Notes: generated by a model from the sequence alone, not told the origin. Counted from the stretch's first letter, positions 8,130 to 16,652 are shown. The stretch is 39,168 nucleotides of DNA from Campylobacteraceae bacterium (GCA_027056485.1 JALUKQ010000023.1:1488-40655); one strand, 5' to 3'. A program made the numbers and translations.

Positions 8130-9332
8130 TTAGATAACTCTATTCAAAAAATGAGGCAAAAACTTAACTTCTATCCCATTAAATACCTTAGAACCTATCT
8201 GATTAAAATTCAAAACATACCCAACCTTAGGTTTATAGTTTTCTAAAAAATAGTGATAAGACTTTGAAATTTTTATAGAAGTTAAATTAGATTTAATCTC
8301 AATTGGAATGCTATCATCTATAATAAAATCTACCTCTGCACCATTTTTAGTACGGTAGTACTTAACATCTCTCTCAACCAACTCTCTAAAGACAAAATTC
8401 TCTAACATCGCCCCTTTATCTCCTCGGTTTTCAAGAGGTAAAAAGTTTTTAATAATGGCATTTCTAAGCCCCATATCAAAAAAGAAAATCTCTGGATTTT
8501 TGACAATCTCTAACTGTTTATTGGTGAAAAATGGGCTAATGGTTTTGGTTAAAAAGGCTTTTTCAAAAATGGATAAATACTCTTTTAGTTGAGGGCTATT
8601 GACTCCTATTAATTTTGAGAGTTCGCTGTAGACTACCACATTACCAATCTGTAGAGAGAGGGCTTTAAGAAGTTTGTACATTTTTGTCTCATCGGCTATT
8701 TTGGCTATCTCTTTGATGTCTCTTAGCAGATAGATACTTAGAAGATTTTTTAGAACCTCTACTTTTTCCTCTTTGCTTTTTGACAAAATGACCCTTGGGT
8801 AGCCTCCATAGGTGAGGTATTCATCAAGATGGCTATATATTTTTTTAGAGATAGCTAGAGAGATATTTTCATCGGCTTTAATGTAGAGCTTATGTAGATT
8901 TTCATCTTTAACACGTAAAAATTCACCAAATGAAAAAGAGTATAGATTAAAAACAAAAATACGCCCTGCCAAGTATTTAACAGCATTAATAGAGAGTTCC
9001 ATAGCAGAAGAGCCTGAGATAAAGATCTTTTTATCGGTAGTATCGTAGATGTATTTTAGGTGTTTGCCTCCCATTTTAGCATACTGAAACTCATCTATGA
9101 AAATATGCTCATAAGGCTCAATATATAGGGCTATAAAACTTTTAATGTCTTCTTCAAAAAGTATTTTTAGCTCTATATCTTCAAAGGTTAAGAAGATTGG
9201 GTTGCTAACACGGTGGTAGAACTCTTTTAAGAGGGTTGTTTTGCCTATTTGTCTAGCTCCAAAGATAGCAATTATCTCTGGTGTTTTAAGATATTGTTCT
9301 ATTTTATTCTCTAAATCTCTTTTATAATACAT
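8130..9332 (-). CDS. second AAA_14/DUF4143-type ATPase
   Basis: 400 residues from the ATG at 9330-9332; a GTG three codons upstream (9341) is also possible and neither has a clear ribosome site. The P-loop GARQIGKTT is at 25-33, Walker B IFIDEFQYAK near 75-84, and sensor FISGSSAMEL, followed by YLAGRIFVF. The C-terminus has LENFVFREL, KYYRTKNGAEVDFIID and SIPIEIKSN, the DUF4143 E-V-D...E-I-K pattern. It shares the architecture of its neighbour but differs in sequence, so the two look like distant paralogues rather than a recent duplication. It ends the island on the right, 91 bp from the zinc-finger gene. Confidence 0.88.
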   Translation of the reverse strand: MYYKRDLENKIEQYLKTPEIIAIFGARQIGKTTLLKEFYHRVSNPIFLTFEDIELKILFEEDIKSFIALYIEPYEHIFIDEFQYAKMGGKHLKYIYDTTDKKIFISGSSAMELSINAVKYLAGRIFVFNLYSFSFGEFLRVKDENLHKLYIKADENISLAISKKIYSHLDEYLTYGGYPRVILSKSKEEKVEVLKNLLSIYLLRDIKEIAKIADETKMYKLLKALSLQIGNVVVYSELSKLIGVNSPQLKEYLSIFEKAFLTKTISPFFTNKQLEIVKNPEIFFFDMGLRNAIIKNFLPLENRGDKGAMLENFVFRELVERDVKYYRTKNGAEVDFIIDDSIPIEIKSNLTSIKISKSYHYFLENYKPKVGYVLNFNQIGSKVFNGIEVKFLPHFLNRVI

Positions 9333-9433
9333 TTTAACCACACTATTTTTAATTTATATTTTATTATAGCGTGGTTATTTTACAATAGTGTTAAATTTTG
9401 ATTTTTTTAAGATGGAATTTACAAATTACTTTA

Positions 9434-9766
9434 TTATACAGCACACCCCACACAACGAACACTCTCAGGACGCACCAACATTCGTCCTACAGCTATGGAC
9501 TCTTCACAGACAATACATATACCAAACATCTCATGGTCAACTCGTTTTAAAGCATTTTTTAAACGTGTCTGCCGTAGAGTTGATTCATTTAAAACTTTTT
9601 TATTCATCATCTGTTCGTTCATTGCTTCTTCACGGGTTAAACGACCCAAAGAACAGTCTGGAGCTATGGGTTTTGTTTTCTCTTTTAAAATAGCTATCTG
9701 CTCTGCTAACTTTTGTAGCTCTTGCTCTATGGTCTCTTTTATGCTCTCTTTATCTTCAACAGTCAT
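9434..9766 (-). CDS. DksA/TraR-type C4 zinc-finger protein
   Basis: 110 residues. A helical N-terminal part (MTVEDKESIKETIEQELQKL, then a basic helix around ALKRVDHEMFG) is followed by CIVCEESI and VRCVGC, a C-x2-C...C-x2-C finger. This is the DksA/TraR fold, whose members bind the RNA polymerase secondary channel and modulate transcription during stress. At 110 residues it is shorter than E. coli DksA (151) and longer than TraR. The start is 3 bp after the xth stop, so the pair is one operon. Its last ~29 codons are repeated, in decayed form, at 4579-4670. Confidence 0.85.
   Translation of the reverse strand: MTVEDKESIKETIEQELQKLAEQIAILKEKTKPIAPDCSLGRLTREEAMNEQMMNKKVLNESTLRQTRLKNALKRVDHEMFGICIVCEESIAVGRMLVRPESVRCVGCAV
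9438..9525. repeat. right copy of the 88-bp island-flanking direct repeat
   Basis: Matches 4583-4670 at 82 of 88 positions, same orientation, offset 4855. Similarity ends abruptly at about 9526/4671 on one side and about 9437/4582 on the other. Confidence 0.88.
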
Positions 9767-9769
9767 AAC

Positions 9770-10540
9770 TTAAAGCTCTAAAACCAATTTAACAGGACAA
9801 TGGTCAGAACCCATCACCTCATCTAAAATATCTGCATCTACAATTTTATCTTTTAAATCATCTGAAACATAAAAGTAGTCGATTCTCCAGCCCACGTTTC
9901 TAGCTCTTGCCCCTGCTCTGTATGACCACCAAGAGTATCTGTCTACTTCATCACCTTTTACATGCCTAAAGGTATCTATAAACCCAGCTTCTAAAAGTTT
10001 GTCTTGCCATTCACGTTCTATGGGTAAAAAACCAGATATTTTTTCATTGGCTTTAGGTCGTGCCAAATCTATAGGATGATGAGCTGTGTTGACATCGCCA
10101 CAAATGATGATAGATTTTCCCTCTTTTCGTAGTGCTAAGATGTGTTCTAAAAAACGCTCATAAAATGCCAACTTATACTCTAAACGCTCTTCGTTTCGTT
10201 GACCATTAGGAAAATAGACATTAAAGTAGGCGATGTTATCAAAGTGATACTCATTGATTCGCCCCTCATTTAAAATATCTACATGCTCACAAGTAAAAGC
10301 TTCTCCCTCTTTGTCGGTATAGAGTGCCACACCAGACTGCCCTTTTTTGGATGAAGAATTTATATGTTCAACCTCATAATCACGCTCAAAAATAGTTTCA
10401 GGGATCTGCTCTGCTTCTGCTTTTATCTCTTGCAGACCTAAGAAGTCTACATCTGCTTCATCTATCCACTTTAGAGCCTCTTTCTTCTCTACTGCTCGTA
10501 TACCATTTACATTCCATGATATGAAAGTAGTTTTTGCCAT
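9770..10540 (-). CDS. xth: exodeoxyribonuclease III (AP endonuclease)
   Basis: Mg-dependent AP endonuclease and 3'-5' exonuclease of base-excision repair. 256 residues from the ATG at 10538-10540, chosen because AAAGG lies just upstream and the protein then begins MAKTTFISWNVNGIRA as in the family; an in-frame ATG ten codons earlier has no such support. Catalytic motifs are all visible: WNVNGIRA, FLGLQEIKAE (metal Glu), CGDVNTAH (Asp/Asn), WWSYRAGARARNVGWRIDYF and the final GSDHCPV (Asp-His). It heads a two-gene operon with the zinc-finger gene. The upstream 780 bp hold no gene. Confidence 0.95.
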   Translation of the reverse strand: MAKTTFISWNVNGIRAVEKKEALKWIDEADVDFLGLQEIKAEAEQIPETIFERDYEVEHINSSSKKGQSGVALYTDKEGEAFTCEHVDILNEGRINEYHFDNIAYFNVYFPNGQRNEERLEYKLAFYERFLEHILALRKEGKSIIICGDVNTAHHPIDLARPKANEKISGFLPIEREWQDKLLEAGFIDTFRHVKGDEVDRYSWWSYRAGARARNVGWRIDYFYVSDDLKDKIVDADILDEVMGSDHCPVKLVLEL

Positions 10541-10605
10541 ACTTTTACCTTTTAATATTATATCTCTCATAAAAATTTTTATAGCATTATATCATTATAT
10601 TAAAG

Positions 10606-10611
10606 TATAAT
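10606..10611 (+). promoter_or_regulatory. candidate rightward -10 box into the gene-free stretch
   Basis: TATAAT within aaagtataattacgc, about 120 bp before the first structured repeat. Campylobacterota sigma-70 promoters often lack a -35 box. AT-richness makes a chance match possible. Confidence 0.35.
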
Positions 10612-10668
10612 TACGCAAAAAAAGTAAGATAAGTTTGATGAAATATATGATTAAAAAAAGAAGATACT

Positions 10669-10686
10669 GTGGGCAAGATTGCCCAC
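10669..10686 (+). other. GC-rich hairpin GTGGGCA-AGAT-TGCCCAC
   Basis: A perfect 7-bp stem with a 4-nt loop, far more GC-rich than its surroundings. No U-tract follows in either direction, so it is not a standard terminator. It may be a 5' structure of the RNA proposed for 10.7-11.3 kb or a dispersed palindromic element. Confidence 0.5.
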
Positions 10687-10730
10687 CTAAGTATGTAATT
10701 AACCCCCTAAGAAGAACTCCAATCCTCCAT

Positions 10731-10990
10731 GTATAACCTAAGTTAGTTAGGTTATGTGCTTCTACTGTGCCTATTTGGCAAGAGTAAAATAAAAATATAA
10801 AGTAGAAGCGATAAAACTTTTATGAGAGACACATCTAAAATAGGAATAAAAAAATATGTCTCTCATGGCAAAAGTATAACCATAAGATGTGGGTTAATCG
10901 TGTTACACAAACACTACACAAATCCCTAAATAAAGGGCTTTAAATAGGATAAAACATAAAAGAGTAATCTTTGATATTTTATTTTTAATA
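10731..10990 (+). ncRNA. candidate structured RNA, copy 1 of 2
   Basis: Part of the 780-bp stretch between xth and thrC with no coding potential that I can see. Hairpins in order: ATAACCTA/TAGGTTAT (10733-10755); an outer stem GCTTCTACT/AGTAGAAGC (10758-10766 with 10801-10809) enclosing TGCC-TATTT-GGCA (10768-10780); ATGAGAGACA/TGTCTCTCAT (10822-10831 with 10857-10866); a CCCT/AGGG loop near 10924-10937; and AAAGA-gtaa-TCTTT followed by a T-rich tail near 10960-10990. The strand is proposed from that terminator-like end. The same series recurs 300-320 bp to the right. I do not recognise the family; it could also be a non-transcribed repeat. Confidence 0.5.
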
Positions 10991-11034
10991 GATAATTTTT
11001 ATATGCTTTTATTAAAATTGATTAGTTACAAGAG

Positions 11035-11310
11035 GTATAACCCAAGCTAGTGGCAGCATGACTTAGGTTATGTTACTTCTGCCGTGCCTATTTGGCAAGA
11101 TGCGTTAAAAAAATATATAAAGCAGAAGGTATAAAAGGTATGAGAAAAACATTTAAAAATAGGAGTGAAAAAATATGTCTCTCATGGCAAAAGTATAACC
11201 ACAAGATGTGGGTTAATTGTGTCACACAAACACTACACAAATCCCTAAATATAGGGATTTAAACAGGATAAAACAGAAAGAAATAATCTTTCATATTTTA
11301 AATTTTAATA
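11035..11310 (+). ncRNA. candidate structured RNA, copy 2 of 2
   Basis: Diverged tandem copy of the element at 10731. The central ~105 nt (from about 11171) differ from copy 1 at about 7 positions. Hairpins: ATAACCCAAG/CTTAGGTTAT (11037-11046 with 11062-11071, one mismatch); CTTCTGC/GCAGAAG (11076-11082 with 11122-11128) enclosing the unchanged TGCC-TATTT-GGCA; ATGAGA/TCTCAT (11140-11145 with 11180-11185, shorter than in copy 1); ATCCCTA/TAGGGAT (11241-11258 zone); and GAAAGA-aataa-TCTTTC with a T-rich tail near 11278-11310. In the second stem an A-T pair of copy 1 is G-C here, a compensatory change. Confidence 0.5.
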
Positions 11311-11320
11311 TTATAAAATA

Positions 11321-12790
11321 CTATAAAAAAGTAAGCATCTCATCTTTAATCTGCTCTTTTTCTACCACAATTGGGTGTTTAATCTCTTTAGAAAAAAGCC
11401 CCTCTATCATAGCAGGTACTTTTTCATTAGTATTTTCGGCTATCCACTGTAAAGCTTCTGTATCATTTTCTGTCTTATCAGAACCTAAAGCTCGTGCTAC
11501 TGTAGTAGAAAACTTTGTCCACTCAGCTGTAGAGTAGATGACACTTTTTAAATTTTTGCTTGTACGTTTCTCGTAAGACTTCATACATGTAGCTGTATGA
11601 GGATCCATAATATAGCCCTCTTTAGCGTATTTACTTATAAACGCTTCACACTCATCATCTTCACTAAACGTTGCTTCAAAATCCTCTTGTATTGATGCCA
11701 GTTCATCAGCTGTTAGTTCGTATCGACCTGTTTCATTCAGTGAATCCATAAGCTCTTTGGTTCGAACTGCTCCAAACTTATCAAAAAGCACACGTTCTAC
11801 ATTTGAACTCTTTAAAATATCCATAGCAGGTGATTCTGTTTTAATAAGCTCTCTTGAACCCATATCATAAACACCGTTTTCTATTAAATCAGTTAAAATA
11901 TTATTTACATTTGAAGCTACCAAAAGTTTCTCTACAGGAAGTCCTGCTTTTTTGGCATAGTATCCACCCAAAACATTTCCAAAGTTTCCTGATGGAACCA
12001 CCAAGTAGATATTTTCGCCCATTTTAATTTCATCTTTTCTTAGAAGCTCTAAATAGGCATGAATATGGTAGATAATCTGAAAAATGATTCGCCCAAAATT
12101 CACTGAGTTTGCAGCTGAAAGTTTAATATTTCTACTCTCTAGCTCTGCGTTGAAATCATCTGAAGCTAAAAGCTCTTTAAGCATATTTTGTGTGTCATCA
12201 AAGTTTCCAACCACACCGATGACTTTTTCATTGTCTGCCTCTTCTGTAACCATTTGTAGACGTTGAACATCAGAGGTTCCACCATCTGGGTAGAGACAAG
12301 CCACTTGGATGTTTGGCTGGTTTTTAAAAGTCTCTAGTGTTGCAGGACCTGTGTCACCAGAGGTTGCAGCCATTATAAGATAATTTTCATTTCGTTTTTG
12401 AGCCTCTTTAGAGAGAATGTAGCCAAACGGTTGTAGTGCCATATCTTTAAAAGCACGAGTTGGACCATGGTAAAGCTCCATCACAAAACAATCATCTTCT
12501 ATTTTGCTTAACGGTACAGGGTTCGAAGGATCATCAAAAGCATCATAACGGTTTAGTGCTTCTTTTAGAGTAGACTCTTCTATGTCTATTTCAAAACTTT
12601 GCAATACATCTAATGCCAACGCTTTATAGTTACTATTAAGATGTTTTTCTAAAAAGTCAATACCAAATTCAGGAAACTTTTCAGGCACATAAATCCCACC
12701 AAAACTTGCAATTGGACTAAGAATAGCCTCTGAAAAATTTACCTTTGGAGATTTTGAACCATCATTACCACGTGTCTCTATAAATTGCAT
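11321..12790 (-). CDS. thrC: threonine synthase
   Basis: PLP enzyme converting O-phosphohomoserine to threonine, the last step of threonine synthesis. 489 residues, the length of the longer bacterial ThrC class. The start MQFIETRGNDG is typical. The PLP lysine is Lys115 in HGPTRAFKDMALQPFG, the phosphate-binding loop is in AATSGDTGPA, and NSVNFGR and PSGNFGN are further cofactor-site motifs. It stands alone: no hom or thrB is near. The 3' end faces the twin structured repeats and the upstream gap to the potassium channel gene is 73 bp. Confidence 0.96.
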   Translation of the reverse strand: MQFIETRGNDGSKSPKVNFSEAILSPIASFGGIYVPEKFPEFGIDFLEKHLNSNYKALALDVLQSFEIDIEESTLKEALNRYDAFDDPSNPVPLSKIEDDCFVMELYHGPTRAFKDMALQPFGYILSKEAQKRNENYLIMAATSGDTGPATLETFKNQPNIQVACLYPDGGTSDVQRLQMVTEEADNEKVIGVVGNFDDTQNMLKELLASDDFNAELESRNIKLSAANSVNFGRIIFQIIYHIHAYLELLRKDEIKMGENIYLVVPSGNFGNVLGGYYAKKAGLPVEKLLVASNVNNILTDLIENGVYDMGSRELIKTESPAMDILKSSNVERVLFDKFGAVRTKELMDSLNETGRYELTADELASIQEDFEATFSEDDECEAFISKYAKEGYIMDPHTATCMKSYEKRTSKNLKSVIYSTAEWTKFSTTVARALGSDKTENDTEALQWIAENTNEKVPAMIEGLFSKEIKHPIVVEKEQIKDEMLTFL

Positions 12791-12863
12791 TAAACTATCC
12801 TAAATATTTTTTTTGAATTATAGCAAAAAAATATAATTACTAGACTTCTTGCATAACCCTAAT

Positions 12864-14558
12864 TTAGTTATGCCCAAAAATACGTGTTAAAAATGGTACC
12901 TCTTTCTCTTTTCCATATTTAGCATAATGAAACTCATAAATATTTGAAGATATAAGCTCTATCTCTTCTTTTGTTTCAGCATTACAAGCAAAAAGAAGAT
13001 GGTCATCTATGTTAAGTTTCATATTTCTTGGTAGTAAAATATTTTCACCATCTCTATGAACCATAAGAGGAACAGCAACATTTTTCTCTTCTCTATTAGA
13101 TAAGGAGAGACGTAAAACATCTATATTTACCTCTTTACCCTCTAATATCTCATGATAAATAGCATAACTCTCCTCTTCATTGATTCTTAGTGACATCATA
13201 ATAGGGTTCCCCCCTATTCGTTTAAGAAGTAGACGGACTAAAGTCTCTGCCCATACTTCATCTTTTTTTAGAATGTGCATTAATAGACGATGACGCAGTG
13301 GTTTTGTTAGAGCTAAAGATGTTTTGTTTATAAGTATTCTCTCTATCATAAAAATCCAATCAATATCAGCTACCTTAAAAATACTAATCTCTTGAATGGT
13401 ATTTTCTCTTGAAACCAAATAGATGTCAGGGTTAAGCTTTTTAGCCGTAATCATAATAGAGAGGTTTTTTATATCATTTTTAGTACCTATAATGAGACAA
13501 CTTGCCTCTTTTATCCCTGCTTTTAATAGTGTCTCTTTATCATCTGGATTTTCATGAATAAATTGATGATTATGAATCATATCACGACTTGCTGTACGTT
13601 TTTCATCTATAAAGACATACTCAAGATTATACTTATCAAACTTTCTTTGTAGTTCTTTTCCTAAACGCCCATAGCCACAAACAATATATTTTCCAGAGGG
13701 TGGTAGAGTGCAGACTTTACTGTTTAAATCTGCATTTTGATAAATCCAATTTTCAAGCAGAAGTACATGGGGTGAGGTTAACGATATGTCAACTCTTTTT
13801 GCAAACACTTCAAAGGGATTTATAACTGAGGCAATATCGGTATCTTTAATACTCTTCATTGTCGCATCAAATGTTGCCTTTGCCATCACTTTAACTTTTG
13901 GATTTAAAAACTTAGTTAATATAGCTATACGAAGATTTTTCTCTTCATCTTTAAAAAGAGAGACAATGGCTTTACAGTTTCTTTTACGAATACCTGCGTC
14001 TTCTAAGACCTCTGAAATAACACCATCTCCTATCATGATGGGAACATCACGACTTGACTCTTCTAAAAGAAAATGGTTAACTTTCTCTTCATCTTTTTCT
14101 ATAAATACCACTTCAATATCAACATCATGAAACTTCTTGATTATTTCAGAGTTTACATAGCTATAACCCAAAACAATCACAAAATCACTTTTAATATCTC
14201 TGACTTTCTTTCTAAAGCTACTTCTCATTAACTCAAATTTCAACGTTCTATCGGTCACAGCTGAAACCAAAGCCCCAACACCATAGAACCAACCAACAAC
14301 TGTTAAATAGATACAAATAGAAACCCAAAGTTTCTGTGCATAGGTAAAAGCATAAGGAGACTCACCAAAACCAATAGTAGAAGCCATATAGGAGACAAAG
14401 TAAAAAGCATCAAAAAAAGTTAAGTGATAAACTTTACCATTATCATCTAAACCAGGAATCAGCACCATTCCTAAAATAGCTATAGAGTAAGTCACAATAA
14501 TAACTAAGAGAGGTAGCCTTAACTTCTGTAAAATAATCCAAAGAGCATTATCACTCAT
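12864..14558 (-). CDS. potassium channel with two RCK (TrkA-N/TrkA-C) regulatory modules
   Basis: 564 residues. A short two-helix pore module occupies the first ~110: a membrane segment at about 15-35, a pore helix and the filter TIGFGE at 61-66, then a second segment at about 73-95. The filter is the GFG variant of the TVGYG signature, still expected to pass K+. Two Rossmann-like RCK modules follow: VIVLGYSYVNSEIIKKF with VVFIEKDEEKVNHFL, and YIVCGYGRLGKELQRKF with EYVFIDEKRTASRDM. A TrkA-C-like tail closes the protein. AAAGG lies 7 nt before the ATG. It is 4 bp downstream of a small membrane-protein gene, so the two are probably one transcript. Confidence 0.9.
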   Translation of the reverse strand: MSDNALWIILQKLRLPLLVIIVTYSIAILGMVLIPGLDDNGKVYHLTFFDAFYFVSYMASTIGFGESPYAFTYAQKLWVSICIYLTVVGWFYGVGALVSAVTDRTLKFELMRSSFRKKVRDIKSDFVIVLGYSYVNSEIIKKFHDVDIEVVFIEKDEEKVNHFLLEESSRDVPIMIGDGVISEVLEDAGIRKRNCKAIVSLFKDEEKNLRIAILTKFLNPKVKVMAKATFDATMKSIKDTDIASVINPFEVFAKRVDISLTSPHVLLLENWIYQNADLNSKVCTLPPSGKYIVCGYGRLGKELQRKFDKYNLEYVFIDEKRTASRDMIHNHQFIHENPDDKETLLKAGIKEASCLIIGTKNDIKNLSIMITAKKLNPDIYLVSRENTIQEISIFKVADIDWIFMIERILINKTSLALTKPLRHRLLMHILKKDEVWAETLVRLLLKRIGGNPIMMSLRINEEESYAIYHEILEGKEVNIDVLRLSLSNREEKNVAVPLMVHRDGENILLPRNMKLNIDDHLLFACNAETKEEIELISSNIYEFHYAKYGKEKEVPFLTRIFGHN

Positions 14559-14562
14559 CAGA

Positions 14563-14940
14563 TTACCTTTTTGATTTTAATGTTTCACCTATGTATAAGA
14601 TGACCGATGTAATATTGGCTAATAACGCCCCACCAGAAAGGGAGATAATCGCAGAAAATGCTTCTATATTTACAATAGAGAGATACTCCGTAACTGTCCA
14701 AACAGTTACAGCAGCGATAAGTTGAATATCTGCCACCAAGCTGGTTGCTAAAAGAACAGCTCCCATTTGCGTCTTATCACCTATCTTTAATACCGTAGAT
14801 ATTAGGCTTACAACCAAAGCAACAAAGAGTTCATAAACACTATGAAGTTCTGGTCTATCTATATCTCCATAAAAAAACCCAAAGTTAATGGTCATCGCCA
14901 AAATAAAGAAAAATCCAGAGATTACTTTTTGTAAATTCAT
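14563..14940 (-). CDS. small four-helix membrane protein, possibly DUF6394
   Basis: 125 residues with about four hydrophobic segments (roughly 5-24, 36-53, 60-84, 96-117) and a basic end, ETLKSKR. A ribosome site GGAGAA precedes the ATG. I associate the sequence with a small uncharacterised family seen in Campylobacterota (DUF6394), but this is from memory. It is located directly before the K+ channel gene with a 4-bp gap, which suggests a function linked to ion transport or an accessory to the channel; nothing in the protein proves this. Confidence 0.75.
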   Translation of the reverse strand: MNLQKVISGFFFILAMTINFGFFYGDIDRPELHSVYELFVALVVSLISTVLKIGDKTQMGAVLLATSLVADIQLIAAVTVWTVTEYLSIVNIEAFSAIISLSGGALLANITSVILYIGETLKSKR

Positions 14941-14999
14941 ATGTTCTCCAATGTTATATTTGATAAATTATAGTTAAATAGATTATATAGTAATTTTAA

Positions 15000-16652
15000 T
15001 TAAAACACCTCAAACAAAATCTCTTTTAACCTCTCTCTCATCTCTTTAGGTAGTTTTTTTTGATTTGAAAATATAAAAAATGGTACAGAGTTTGCACGAG
15101 AGACTTTTAACCTTTTTCTAACGGTTGAAAGTTCGTCTATAAGTACGGTTTTTTCTCCATCATAGAGTAAAAAGTTTTTATCAAGACCAATAGAGAGAGA
15201 AATAATAGAGTAAGCATAAAACTCCTCACCTTTTCCATATGCTTCCCTAAGCTCTTCCAAGCTCTCTTCTAATCTCTTTCGTTGTTCTGCTGTAATAACC
15301 CCAAACTTCTCCCTAAAAAGAAAACGTTCCTCTTTACTAAGCCCCAAAGTGTTGTAAAACTCAGATAGGTTTTTCCAGTTGGCTTTAAAGATGTTTTTAC
15401 CAAAGAGTATGTCTTCAAAAGCTGCTAAATAGTAACGTTCTTGATAGGTTAACGTAAGTTGATACTTTATTTTAAAGTACTCTTTTTTAAAAAGAGATAT
15501 CAACCAATTCTCATCAAGCTGAGAGATAATATCTAACTGTTTAGAGGGGTTTTTTTCCAAATTAAACTTCCACATCATCGCAATGGTCTGATAGAGTAGT
15601 TTGTCTTTAGGCACAACTAAGAGATAATCTTTTGCTAAGAAAGTAATGACCTTTTCTAACAGCGTATCTAAACGGCTAATGTTATGAGTAAAAAAAACTT
15701 TTTTATAGAGGTTAAAACGGCTCTCTAAAAGATGCTCTATATCATGTAGTGTTGAGGTCATAAACGAGAGTCTAAACTCTTTTTTCTCTTCTATTAAAAT
15801 TGCTTCACGAGTAATACGAAGTAGGTCTGCCGAAGTTGAGATGTACCCACTCGCCAACATATCACGGTTGATATAGTCTATTCTGTCTGCATCAACCGTA
15901 GAGGCTATATACTGATGTAAGGTTTTATAGGAGAACTCCTCTGTTACGACATCGTCAAATATATTTTTAACAATTAAGTAGTAAAGCTTCACCAACTCCT
16001 TACTGCTATGACTCTGTTCAGATACTTCATAGTTAAAGAGCATATCTAGGTACTCATACCCTACACTCTCATGCAGAACCATCTCACCATTTTTGGTAAT
16101 TTTTCTATAAAATTTTAAAAACTTTTTCTGCTCTTTGTTGGGTGTTTTTATCTTATTTATAGAGATATAGAGCCGTTTTAAAGCATACTCTGTCTGATGA
16201 GAGAAAGGTAGATGCCCAACATCGTGTAAAAGTCCAGCCAAACGCAGTGCTTGTAGTAAAATAAGATATGTCATATTCTCTTTTTCTGCAAAAGAGGTAG
16301 AGAAAGTCAAAAGTGTTCTATCTTTTATTTTTAAAGATTTAAGTTCAATATCTAGCCCATTCTCTTTTATAAGTTTTTTTATAGAACGACGTGCATCTTT
16401 TAAGAACTTAGAACGACTTTTTCTTGACGCATTTATAAGCGAATACTTAAACATATAAGAGGCAACATGCATGGTTCCTAAAGAGTGAATATAACGTTTG
16501 GTTGTAATAGAAGGAAAAGCAAAGTATGCCAAAGCATTTTGAGAAACAAACATAAGACGGTTAACTATTTTACTTTGTAAAAACTTCTCCTCTACACCTG
16601 AATAAGGTATATGTCCATAGACCGTGTCATTTACCATTCTATTATTTTGCAT
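15000..16652 (-). CDS. HD-domain phosphohydrolase (dGTPase/YdhJ-like)
   Basis: 550 residues. Metal-site residues of the HD superfamily are visible: RYIHSLGTMHVA (His56), the HD pair in GLLHDVGHLPFSH (143-144), YEYLDML further on, and VDADRIDYINRDMLASGY, which supplies the last Asp. This arrangement is that of dNTP triphosphohydrolases and the related COG1078 proteins, so a nucleotide-phosphate substrate is likely but not shown. A strong ribosome site, GAGGGAAC, precedes the ATG at 16650-16652. The last ~150 residues are helical and unassigned. It is monocistronic, with 251 bp of AT-rich sequence to the divergent TPR gene. Confidence 0.88.
   Translation of the reverse strand: MQNNRMVNDTVYGHIPYSGVEEKFLQSKIVNRLMFVSQNALAYFAFPSITTKRYIHSLGTMHVASYMFKYSLINASRKSRSKFLKDARRSIKKLIKENGLDIELKSLKIKDRTLLTFSTSFAEKENMTYLILLQALRLAGLLHDVGHLPFSHQTEYALKRLYISINKIKTPNKEQKKFLKFYRKITKNGEMVLHESVGYEYLDMLFNYEVSEQSHSSKELVKLYYLIVKNIFDDVVTEEFSYKTLHQYIASTVDADRIDYINRDMLASGYISTSADLLRITREAILIEEKKEFRLSFMTSTLHDIEHLLESRFNLYKKVFFTHNISRLDTLLEKVITFLAKDYLLVVPKDKLLYQTIAMMWKFNLEKNPSKQLDIISQLDENWLISLFKKEYFKIKYQLTLTYQERYYLAAFEDILFGKNIFKANWKNLSEFYNTLGLSKEERFLFREKFGVITAEQRKRLEESLEELREAYGKGEEFYAYSIISLSIGLDKNFLLYDGEKTVLIDELSTVRKRLKVSRANSVPFFIFSNQKKLPKEMRERLKEILFEVF

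Noticed and set aside
10600-11320. CRISPR array or VNTR in the repetitive stretch
   Set aside because: Only two long diverged copies with internal hairpins; no short direct repeats with regular spacers and no cas genes.
12851-12873. GCATAAC/GTTATGC stem as terminator of the K+ channel gene
   Set aside because: No U-tract follows within a useful distance, and the stem overlaps the stop codon; kept only as a repeat observation.
13786-14130. Open frame opposite the K+ channel gene, and similar frames opposite leuD, ymdB, thrC, xth and the ThDP gene
   Set aside because: No family resemblance or ribosome site, low-complexity Ser/Ile-rich translations, and each lies fully antisense to a well-supported gene.
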